A stretch of DNA of 10,211 nt from an uncultured Lachnospiraceae bacterium (GTDB lineage Bacteria > Bacillota > Clostridia > Lachnospirales > Lachnospiraceae): positions 1-10,211 of the forward strand of contig CANOFI010000063.1 in assembly GCA_947565255.1 (NCBI GenBank), read 5' to 3'. Positions 1-6,575 of the stretch are shown piece after piece (position 1 is the stretch's first letter; each line of letters opens with the position of its first letter). The translations under genes and the position numbers were made by a program. Under the pieces are notes generated by a model that had not been told where the DNA came from, did no database searches, and worked only from the letters and a program-made list of their open reading frames with translations.

Positions 1-77
1 TGCCGGCAAAAAAACGGCGTATGCAAAAGAGTTAAATAACATTTCGAAATCTGCTCCATTCGTATGAATTGTATCAT
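1..77 (-). CDS. Possible 5' end of an unidentified gene running off the left edge
   Basis: An open frame starts at ATG 77-75 and stays open to position 1 (25 codons, beginning MIQFIRMEQISKC). I do not recognise the protein. It lies directly downstream of a structured leader and a strong promoter, so a gene is expected here. The good Shine-Dalgarno (AAGGAGGGG, 100-92) is 14 nt from this ATG, which is too far for direct use. It is ideally spaced for ATG 88-86, but that frame stops after four codons (MDIK, TGA 76-74). The mini-frame's stop overlaps ATG 77-75 as ATGA, which would allow coupled re-initiation. A sequencing error, or a start codon I have misjudged, is equally possible. Only 25 codons are visible, so confidence is low. 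Confidence 0.25.
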   Translation of the reverse strand, partial: MIQFIRMEQISKCYLTLLHTPFFCR

Positions 78-87
78 TTTATATCCA

Positions 88-216
88 TAAGCCCCTCCTT
101 AATGCATGTCCTTTAGGGTATACCTTATTTTTTACAGTGCTTCAGCACATGCATTAAAAGGGTGCCGTATGGGTATACCCAAGAGCATACATTATGGAGG
201 CTCTTCGGGCACAATT
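88..216 (-). promoter_or_regulatory. Structured 5' leader that can sequester a Shine-Dalgarno (attenuator or riboswitch-like)
   Basis: All coordinates are on the plus strand; the RNA is minus-sense. Helix 1 pairs TTAATGCATGT (RNA, 159-149) with ACATGCATTAA (109-99), 11 perfect base pairs. It can extend through two G-U pairs and CCC/GGG, with one bulged A, into the AAGGAGGGG Shine-Dalgarno (100-92). Helix 2 pairs GGGTATACC (180-172) with GGTATACCC (124-116), 9 perfect base pairs. The two helices cross, so they form either a pseudoknot or two alternative states. A 5' hairpin AAGAGC/GCTCTT (205-200 with 186-181, 13-nt loop) lies near the predicted transcript start. I could not match the element to the conserved cores I know of common riboswitches (TPP, cobalamin, SAM-I, FMN, lysine, c-di-GMP-I). 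The GGTATACC palindromes could instead be protein operators in DNA. Confidence 0.5.
154..192 (-). CDS. Candidate 12-codon leader peptide (MYALGYTHTAPF)
   Basis: ATG 192-190 opens a 12-codon frame ending at TAA 156-154, about 24 nt downstream of the predicted transcription start. Its last sense codons and stop fall at the beginning of the RNA arm that pairs with the Shine-Dalgarno region of the next gene. A ribosome finishing or stalling here would keep that arm from pairing, as in known erm-type translational attenuation. The upstream ribosome binding site is weak (purine-rich GAAGAG about 8 nt away). A second overlapping frame, ATG 188-186 to TAA 134-132 (18 codons), reads right through the same arm and cannot be excluded. 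This is a candidate from position and length only. Confidence 0.3.
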   Translation of the reverse strand: MYALGYTHTAPF

Positions 217-222
217 TATTTT

Positions 223-251
223 ATAATACACTATATCACAATCTATGTCAA
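223..251 (-). promoter_or_regulatory. Sigma-A-type promoter for the left-edge leader
   Basis: Read on the minus strand, a perfect -35 TTGACA (251-246) is followed by a 17-nt spacer and a -10 TATTAT (228-223, 5 of 6 consensus). Transcription should begin near 216, just before the leader's 5' hairpin. It diverges from the plus-strand promoter at 380-408. The 128 bases between the two promoters hold no credible gene. Confidence 0.65.
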
Positions 252-379
252 TATTCGCAAAAATAAGCCAGACAGCAGCGTTATTTCCTCTATTCTTTAT
301 CAAACGTATCCAAATCATTTCCAGACATGAAAATGATACAGCCGGCACCACAAAAAAAATGAAAAAAAGAAAATAAATA

Positions 380-408
380 TAGGCAAAGGCTCCAAAATGT
401 GTTACAAT
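380..408 (+). promoter_or_regulatory. Probable promoter of the hemerythrin-receiver gene
   Basis: An extended -10, TGtTACAAT (TACAAT at 403-408), sits 17 nt from a weak -35 TAGGCA (380-385, 4 of 6 consensus). An overlapping TATAAT at 408-413 is an alternative -10, but its matching -35 position is poor. The implied 5' untranslated region is about 78 nt and holds a small 6-bp hairpin (447-464). No other plausible promoter lies closer to the gene. Confidence 0.5.
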
Positions 409-492
409 ATAATATAGTGAAATTGACAAGCTTTTCCATCAGGAAATCTTTTTCAGTGAAAAGAATTCTATATACAGCAAAGGAGGAGTATC

Positions 493-1842
493 GTGAAAAA
501 CTTAGTATGGCATAACAGGTACAATATTGGTGTTGACATTATTGATAAGGAGCATAAACAGCTTTTTTCCATTATTGGCAAACTGCTCAGAATTGTTGAA
601 AATGAAGAAAAAGGGGAATGGGTATGCCAGGAAGGAGTTAAATACTTAAAAAACCACACATTAGAGCATTTCCAGCATGAAGAGGAATATATGCGTTCCA
701 TTAATTATAATGAATATGATATACATAAACGTCTGCATGACAATTTCCAGAATAAAACGCTCCCGGCTCTTGAGCAGGAACTGGAAGATACAAATTATTC
801 CATAGAATCCATCCGGCACTTTCTGGGCGTATGTATTGGATGGGTGGTTTCCCACACGCAGACAGAGGACCAGGCAATTTCAGGAAAAACCAACAGCAAA
901 TGGGCAGAAATTCCCCATGAGGAGGAAATCCATGTTTTGGAACAGGTGATTACCCAGCTCATTTATGATATGTTTAATCTGAAAACAAACGTCGTCAGCG
1001 AACACTATGGAGGTGAAGATTTTGGCAAAACCTTCTGCCTGAACTTCATTTACAAGGGGCAGGAAAAAGAAAAATGGGATATTACATTAATATTTGAGGA
1101 ACAGCTGCTCCTATATATTGTCGGCAGCATGATGGATACACAGTATTTAAAGGTAGATGATATGATCATTAATATTATCCGGTATGCCTCACGGCAGTTT
1201 CTGGACCGCATTCGCGAAATCATTCCATCTGTCAGCCTGCACGAGGTAGAGAGAGAATGCCTGCTGACACAGGACCAGCTTGTCAATGCATTTGAGCGCA
1301 GCAATCCATCCTGCAGCCTGCTGTTTGACACTGGCGAAGGCTATCTGGCGTTTTGTGTGACAAGCTCGGATTCTATCCGGGGAAAAATAGCACCCGAAAT
1401 TAATGCAGAAAATGCGATTGATGAGATCAATAATTATCTCATCAAAAATAATAACAAAAATAATAAGGTGCTTGTGGTGGACGATTCTGATTTCATGCGG
1501 GCAAGAATCAGCCAGCTTCTGACTGAGGATTATACTGTAATCGAGGCTTGCTCCAGCGTTTCCGCAATCAAATACGTATTCCTTGACAGACCGGATTTAA
1601 TTTTACTGGATTATGAGATGCCTGTCTGCGACGGAAGACAGATGCTGGCGATGCTCCGCTCAGAGCCTGATATCGCAGATATTCCTGTGATATTCCTTAC
1701 CGCACGCGGAGACAAGGAAAGTGTCAAAAAAGTTACATCTTTAAAGCCTGAGGGATATCTGCTTAAGATTATGGGGGATGAAGACATTAAAAAAACGATT
1801 GATGCATTTTTTGAAAAGAAAAATGGGAAACCGAATTCCTGA
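493..1842 (+). CDS. Bacteriohemerythrin / CheX-like / response-regulator receiver fusion protein
   Basis: A 449-residue soluble protein of three parts. Residues 1-130 are a bacteriohemerythrin domain with all seven di-iron ligands in order: H21, H59, E63, H78, H82, H121 and D126. It should bind O2 reversibly or sense O2, NO or iron. Residues about 140-310 resemble the CheX-like/chemotaxis phosphatase fold, but the usual ExxN catalytic motif is not evident (M224..N227), so this part may only dimerise or bind. Residues about 323-445 are a receiver with acidic pair D330/D331, phospho-acceptor D373, T403 and K425; the usual Pro after the Lys is Ile. There is no DNA-binding or enzymatic output. 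The start is GTG, chosen because AAAGGAGG (479-486) lies 6 nt upstream. The gene is monocistronic, converges on the trkH end of the neighbouring operon, and ends at a strong terminator. The hemerythrin and receiver calls are firm; the middle domain is tentative. Confidence 0.9.
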   Translation: MKNLVWHNRYNIGVDIIDKEHKQLFSIIGKLLRIVENEEKGEWVCQEGVKYLKNHTLEHFQHEEEYMRSINYNEYDIHKRLHDNFQNKTLPALEQELEDTNYSIESIRHFLGVCIGWVVSHTQTEDQAISGKTNSKWAEIPHEEEIHVLEQVITQLIYDMFNLKTNVVSEHYGGEDFGKTFCLNFIYKGQEKEKWDITLIFEEQLLLYIVGSMMDTQYLKVDDMIINIIRYASRQFLDRIREIIPSVSLHEVERECLLTQDQLVNAFERSNPSCSLLFDTGEGYLAFCVTSSDSIRGKIAPEINAENAIDEINNYLIKNNNKNNKVLVVDDSDFMRARISQLLTEDYTVIEACSSVSAIKYVFLDRPDLILLDYEMPVCDGRQMLAMLRSEPDIADIPVIFLTARGDKESVKKVTSLKPEGYLLKIMGDEDIKKTIDAFFEKKNGKPNS

Positions 1843-1857
1843 TTTATAGATTTATGT

Positions 1858-1896
1858 GTCAGGCGGGGTGCAGACCCCGCCTGACTTTATTTTTAT
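1858..1896 (+). terminator. Intrinsic terminator between convergent genes
   Basis: GTCAGGCGGGGT / ACCCCGCCTGAC form a perfect 12-bp stem with a GCAG tetraloop (1858-1885), followed on the plus strand by TTTATTTTTAT. This is a canonical Rho-independent terminator for the hemerythrin-receiver gene, 15 nt after its stop. For transcripts arriving from trkH on the other strand the same stem is followed only by ACATAAATCTATAAA, a poor U tract, so termination in that direction is probably weaker. Confidence 0.9.
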
Positions 1897-1945
1897 AATC
1901 AGCAATATAATAGCCAAAGATGTTTCGTTCACATATTCCCCGGTC

Positions 1946-3418
1946 TTATTTTCTTCTCCATCTCTGACGGAAAAACTTCTTATTATTATGCCAGAAATGA
2001 GGACTGCACACCAGAAGCATCGGAAAGATTTCCAGCCTTCCGGCAAGCATATCGAACATCAGTACGAATTTTGAAAATCCGTTGAAAAAAGCATAATTTC
2101 CTGTTGGCCCTACCTTCGAAAATCCGGGGCCAATATTATTTAATGTGGCCGCCACCGCCGAAAAATTCGTTTCAAAATCATTGCCGTTTAACGAAAGCAG
2201 CAAAACCGACCCGGTAAAAATAAATATATAAGCCGCCAAAAACACATACACTGAGCGGAGCAGCTCAACAGATACCGGATTTTTGTTGTATTTTGCCACA
2301 CGGACGCTGTTCGGATGGCAGGCATGCACCATTTCAGACCGCACACCCTTCCATGCCAGAGCAACCCTGGAAACCTTGATGCCTCCGCCGGTACTGCCGG
2401 CGCAGGCGCCGATAAACATCAGCAGCAGCAGAATGATTTTAGAAAAGGCCGGCCATAAATTATAGTCTGTTGTAGCAAATCCTGTCGTTGAAATAATTGT
2501 ACCGACCTGAAACAGACTGCTCCGAAACGCCTCTTCCAGAGTCGGAAACAGATGCCGTACATTGTATGTAATTGCCAGAACTGCCACACCGATAATCGCG
2601 AAAAACTGCCACACCTCCTCAAACGAAAAAATGACCTTAAACTTCTTTGCCAAAAGCAGAAAATACACATTAAAATTCACACCGAACAAAATCATGAAAA
2701 TACTTGTCACGTACTGCACATAAGCGGAATACTCTGCAAAACTGGAATTTCTGACCGCGAACCCCCCTGTCCCGGCCGTTGCGAAGGCAATATTAATGGA
2801 TTCAAAAAAATTGACACCGCCCGCCAGAAGCAGTACCGCCTGCAGCACAGTCAGAAACAGATATACGCCATACAGAAACAAAGCGGACTGCTTGATTTTG
2901 GGCACGAGCTTCTCTACAGAAGGACCGGGACTTTCTGCCCTCATCAGATGAATGTTCCGGCCTCCCGTCAGCGGCATGACAGCGAGAATAAACACCAGTA
3001 CGCCCATACCTCCAAACCAGTGTGAAAAACTGCGCCACAAAAGGCTGGCATGTGACAAGGCCTCCACATCCGTCAGGATGCTGGCGCCGGTTGTCGTCAC
3101 ACCGGATATGATTTCAAAAAGTGCATCAATAAAAGAAGGGATTTCACCGCTGACTGTAAAAGGCACAGCTCCCGCCACGCTCAATAAAATCCAGCTTAAG
3201 GCCACCGCCGCAAACCCTTCCTTCGCATAAATCGACCTGTTTTTTGGCTTTTTGGCTGTCATGACAATTCCCGCTGCCAGACAGACGACAGCCATAATAA
3301 GATAAGCAATTCCCTCTTTTTCTCTATATATCACTGCTGTGACGCACGGCACAAGAAGAAATACACTCTCAAAATTCATTACCAGCCCCAGCACATAGAA
3401 AATCATTCGAAAATTCAT
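1946..3418 (-). CDS. trkH: Trk/Ktr-type potassium uptake channel subunit TrkH
   Basis: A 490-residue polytopic membrane protein of the TrkH/KtrB superfamily that conducts K+ inward with a TrkA-type gating ring. All four pore-loop repeats are visible: TTTGAS (108-113), TAGTGGF (214-220), STTGFATTDY (310-319) and NNIGPGF (427-433). Their filter Gly residues are present. The Gly-rich intramembrane gating segment GACAGSTGGG lies at 337-346. The many hydrophobic segments and basic C-terminus (RQRWRRK) fit the family, and the length is normal. The chosen ATG (3418-3416) has GAGAGGA about 8 nt upstream and begins 13 nt after the trkA stop. A frame extension upstream would overlap trkA and adds a non-family N-terminus. 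It is the last gene of the operon; K+ selectivity is inferred from the family. Confidence 0.95.
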   Translation of the reverse strand: MNFRMIFYVLGLVMNFESVFLLVPCVTAVIYREKEGIAYLIMAVVCLAAGIVMTAKKPKNRSIYAKEGFAAVALSWILLSVAGAVPFTVSGEIPSFIDALFEIISGVTTTGASILTDVEALSHASLLWRSFSHWFGGMGVLVFILAVMPLTGGRNIHLMRAESPGPSVEKLVPKIKQSALFLYGVYLFLTVLQAVLLLAGGVNFFESINIAFATAGTGGFAVRNSSFAEYSAYVQYVTSIFMILFGVNFNVYFLLLAKKFKVIFSFEEVWQFFAIIGVAVLAITYNVRHLFPTLEEAFRSSLFQVGTIISTTGFATTDYNLWPAFSKIILLLLMFIGACAGSTGGGIKVSRVALAWKGVRSEMVHACHPNSVRVAKYNKNPVSVELLRSVYVFLAAYIFIFTGSVLLLSLNGNDFETNFSAVAATLNNIGPGFSKVGPTGNYAFFNGFSKFVLMFDMLAGRLEIFPMLLVCSPHFWHNNKKFFRQRWRRK

Positions 3419-3431
3419 AGTCCATTCCTCT

Positions 3432-4793
3432 CTACTTCTGTATATCTGTAATATCCAGAATCTGATTGCCGTTCGACACCACAATCACACGGTCCCCGAC
3501 CCGGAATTCATCCCCGCCCCTGGGCATGATAATTTTTCTCTGGCGGATAATGGCTGCAACAATCAGATTGGAATGCAGATGCATCTTCTCCAGCGGAACA
3601 TGCAGCAGCGGACATTTCTTGCTGATATTAAATTCCAGAGCCTCTGCCTTGTTTTCCAGAATCCGGTAAATATTCTCCACATTGCTCCCAATCGAATTTT
3701 GTTTTGCACGGACATACTGCAGGATATACTGCGCGGTTAACTGCTTCGGGCACACGATACTGCCCAAATCCAGCCTCTCTATTACTTCATCATAGCTGAA
3801 ACGGTTAATTTTTGTCACCAGTTTTCCTTTTGATTTTGTTCCCGCAAACATGCTTAAAAACAGATTTTCCTCATCATTCCCCGTCATAGCCACAAAAGAT
3901 TCGCAATCCGCCAGCCCTTCTTCCAGTAAAAGGTCATGGTCAATGCCGCTCCCATGGATAATCATTGCCTTGGGCAGAAGCTCACACAGCTCCTTGCAGC
4001 GGGCCTTGTTCCTCTCCACAATCTTCACGCCAATTCCCATATTCAGAAGCTGCAGAGCCAGATACAATGCGATGGTTCCTCCTCCGACTATCATGGTGTT
4101 CCCCACCTGATGGGTCTTAATCTTAATTTTTTTGAAAAAATCATTGGAGCTTTTTGGTGTTCCCACAATGGATACCAGATCTTGTTCCTCAAAAATAAAA
4201 TTTCCATCCGGTATGACCACCTTATGGTCACGCTCCACGGCGCAAACCACAATATCCGCCTGATACTGGCCGATAACCGCACTGATTTTCTTATGAATAA
4301 TCGGATTATTTTCATGTAACCGGAACGTCATAAGCTCCACCCTGCCTTTTGCAAAGGTGCTGATCTCAATTGCATTCGGAAAACGCAGCAGCCTGGCAAT
4401 CTCCGAGGCCGCTGCCAGCTCCGGGTTAATAATCATGGAAATACCAAGACTTTCCCGAAGATACGATATTTCATTAAAATAAGAATGACTGCGCACTCTC
4501 GCAATCGTCTCAATTTTAGAACGGCTCTTCTTGGCAACCACACAACACAACAGGTTTACTTCATCCGAACCCGTTACAGCTATCATCACATCCGATGAAT
4601 CGATGTCCGCTTCCTGCAGCACGCTGAACGTTGTTCCGTTTCCTGCAATTCCCATGACATCATAGGTATCCGTAATATTCTGCAGAATTGTCCGCTCCAG
4701 ATCAATGACTGTGATATCATGTTTTTTTTCGTTGCTGAGCAGTTCTGTCAGTGTCTCCCCTACTTTGCCGCATCCTACTATAATTATCTTCAT
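3432..4793 (-). CDS. trkA: Trk system NAD-binding regulatory protein TrkA
   Basis: A 453-residue cytosolic gating protein with two complete RCK units, the classical TrkA layout. RCK_N 1 (about 1-125) opens with GCGKVG (7-12) and has D31 at the end of the second strand, where it would contact the NAD ribose. RCK_C 1 spans about 135-220. RCK_N 2 (about 231-350) has GGG (237-239) with E260 as the matching acidic residue. RCK_C 2 spans about 370-453. It assembles under TrkH and opens or closes it in response to bound nucleotides. The ATG is preceded by GGAGAG at 5 nt spacing. It follows the FapA-receiver gene by 30 nt and precedes trkH by 13 nt, so co-translation with its channel is expected. All expected parts are present and nothing is broken. 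Confidence 0.95.
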   Translation of the reverse strand: MKIIIVGCGKVGETLTELLSNEKKHDITVIDLERTILQNITDTYDVMGIAGNGTTFSVLQEADIDSSDVMIAVTGSDEVNLLCCVVAKKSRSKIETIARVRSHSYFNEISYLRESLGISMIINPELAAASEIARLLRFPNAIEISTFAKGRVELMTFRLHENNPIIHKKISAVIGQYQADIVVCAVERDHKVVIPDGNFIFEEQDLVSIVGTPKSSNDFFKKIKIKTHQVGNTMIVGGGTIALYLALQLLNMGIGVKIVERNKARCKELCELLPKAMIIHGSGIDHDLLLEEGLADCESFVAMTGNDEENLFLSMFAGTKSKGKLVTKINRFSYDEVIERLDLGSIVCPKQLTAQYILQYVRAKQNSIGSNVENIYRILENKAEALEFNISKKCPLLHVPLEKMHLHSNLIVAAIIRQRKIIMPRGGDEFRVGDRVIVVSNGNQILDITDIQK

Positions 4794-4823
4794 ATCATCT
4801 CTCCGTAAAATATCTGTTTTATT

Positions 4824-6557
4824 CTATTTTTCGCCCAAAATGGCCCTAAGTTTTGCCAGAAGCTTGGTTCTGTCCACCGGTTTTACAATATAACCTGCGG
4901 GCCGCAGAGACAGACATTCCATAATTTTCTTTCTGTCATTTAAACCAGTGAGAAAGACTACCGGTATGTTCTCTGTTTTATTCCATGCGCGGAGGCTCTT
5001 TAGTACTTCAACGCCATTTTCATCCGGCATCATATAATCCAGCAATATCAAATCTACCATCCGTTTTTTCAAAAATTGTCTGGCCGACGCACCATTTTTA
5101 GCAACTGCCACATGATAGTATTCCTCCAGTATTCCGTGTACCGTACGCAGTAGACGCGCATCATCATCAATCACCAGTACTTTTGACTTTTCTACTGCCA
5201 CAACCTCTGCGTCGGAATCCACATAGTGAGCGGTAATCTCTTCCTGTGTATAAGCTCCTATTGGTTTAGACAAAATCCTTCCGTTGATATTCCTGAGCTC
5301 CATCCTGCTTTTTCCAGTCATATCCGGCGCCCAGGCCGTACCCATCAGCAGCTTGACATTCGGGTATACCATATTATGCACAATAATGGGAGCTGTCAGA
5401 CTCTGCCATTTTGTCATTTCTGCTTCCTTCATCTGTTTTCTCGTAATCTCCAGCATTTTCAGAAGATATTCCGGCTTTAAATCACCCGGATAACCTGCAA
5501 GCTTTTCCTCCACTTCCTTGATTTTCTGTCTGGCAACTGCAATCATTTCTTCCACCTTAGCGCTCTCGCCCACCTTGATTTCCGTTCCCAGTTCCGCCTG
5601 ATTTCCTAACTTATCTGCCTCCACTCCCTGAAATGCCGAAATATTACCGCCCGCAATGACTCCTCTCGTGCCATGGGCCGTCACTTTTCCCCCTGCCTCA
5701 ATCACACAGTTGAGCGCATAATCCATAAGAATGTCACCGCCGGCTTTGGCAAATGCATGGTCAATAAATTTCGTCTTTAGACTGCCCTTTGCTTCCACCA
5801 TGGTGATATCCTCCTGACTGATATCCTCATGCGTCCCCTGGCCATGAATCCCCTGGCTTACAATAATATCTTTGCCGGCGCTTACCTTTGCATCTTCAAT
5901 GACACCGTCCACAATGATGCTTCCCTCTGCCCATACTTTAATTCCGCCGAAAATATTCCCGCCTACATGGATATCTCCGTTAAACCGGATATCGCCGGAA
6001 TTATAATCCGCGTCTTTCCCTATCTCCAGAATTCCTTCAATCGCAATCGAATTATCATTTAAAGTCACATATCCGCTTTTTTCAGCATAATACCGGTTTT
6101 CCTCTTTTCTTACATTTTTGCAGAAAAGCGGCGGCAGCGCTTTCCCCTTCTCCGGTGCAATTGTTTTTGCAAAAACATTATATCCATAGCTGCCGTTTGT
6201 CTCCGGGTAATACTCAGCAAGTAAATCCCCCGACTCCACATTCGTAATAATCTTGGAATAATCTACAGAGCCATCCTCCCTTATTCTTGGAAGTCCATTA
6301 TCGACATCCGTCTCGAAAAAAAACTTATAATGCGCGTTCAGACCTGCAACCGGCAGCTTTCCTTTCGCTACAGGCAGCATCACTCCGAACACTTTTTCAT
6401 CTAAAATCCTGGCAATCTCTTCGTCATTGATTCCTGCCTGCACACCCTCTAACCGCAGGTGATCCCGGATAATATCCTTTGTCAGGACTTCACCCGGTTC
6501 CGGTATCACTACTACCTCAGCTCTCATACCATCCTCGCTTACTTTTACCTCTATCAT
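4824..6557 (-). CDS. FapA (DUF342) family protein with C-terminal receiver domain
   Basis: A 577-residue soluble protein. The N-terminal domain (about 1-80) and the repetitive Gly-rich region (about 160-335, with turns such as GDIHVGGNIFGG and IIVDGVIEDAKV) are characteristic of the FapA/DUF342 right-handed beta-helix. A predicted coiled coil (about 334-385) follows. Residues 458-577 are a full receiver: D464/D465 acidic pair, D507 phospho-acceptor, T537 and K559-P560. FapA-like proteins are associated with envelope or flagellar/cell-division functions, but the biochemical role is poorly defined. Fusing one to a receiver suggests its assembly or binding is controlled by phosphorylation. The start has AAGGAGG (6571-6565) 7 nt upstream, 18 nt after the hybrid-kinase stop, so the kinase is its most likely phosphodonor. 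The receiver sub-motif (RPAGYIVK) resembles KPEGYLLK in the hemerythrin-receiver protein. Both domain calls are firm. Confidence 0.9.
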   Translation of the reverse strand: MIEVKVSEDGMRAEVVVIPEPGEVLTKDIIRDHLRLEGVQAGINDEEIARILDEKVFGVMLPVAKGKLPVAGLNAHYKFFFETDVDNGLPRIREDGSVDYSKIITNVESGDLLAEYYPETNGSYGYNVFAKTIAPEKGKALPPLFCKNVRKEENRYYAEKSGYVTLNDNSIAIEGILEIGKDADYNSGDIRFNGDIHVGGNIFGGIKVWAEGSIIVDGVIEDAKVSAGKDIIVSQGIHGQGTHEDISQEDITMVEAKGSLKTKFIDHAFAKAGGDILMDYALNCVIEAGGKVTAHGTRGVIAGGNISAFQGVEADKLGNQAELGTEIKVGESAKVEEMIAVARQKIKEVEEKLAGYPGDLKPEYLLKMLEITRKQMKEAEMTKWQSLTAPIIVHNMVYPNVKLLMGTAWAPDMTGKSRMELRNINGRILSKPIGAYTQEEITAHYVDSDAEVVAVEKSKVLVIDDDARLLRTVHGILEEYYHVAVAKNGASARQFLKKRMVDLILLDYMMPDENGVEVLKSLRAWNKTENIPVVFLTGLNDRKKIMECLSLRPAGYIVKPVDRTKLLAKLRAILGEK

Positions 6558-6575
6558 ACCAATTCCTCCTTTTTA

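Noticed and set aside
106..330. A 74-codon plus-strand frame
   Set aside because: It is antisense to the structured leader, has no convincing binding site or protein character, and runs through the minus-strand promoter.
314..337. Inverted repeat ATCATTT-N10-AAATGAT between the divergent promoters
   Set aside because: It is short and AT-rich, with no relation to a promoter element and no second copy. It is likely to arise by chance in such sequence.
154..429. A 91-codon minus-strand frame with a hydrophobic N-terminus
   Set aside because: It starts at TTG without a ribosome binding site, overlaps both divergent promoters and the leader, and resembles no family. Only its last 12 codons are kept, as a possible leader peptide.
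2552..3025. A 157-codon plus-strand frame inside trkH
   Set aside because: It lies opposite a clear membrane-protein gene and has the low-complexity, His/Gln-rich composition of an antisense shadow.
3419..3484. A 22-codon N-terminal extension of TrkH
   Set aside because: It overlaps the end of trkA and lacks family similarity; the ATG at 3418 has a proper binding site and begins the usual TrkH sequence.
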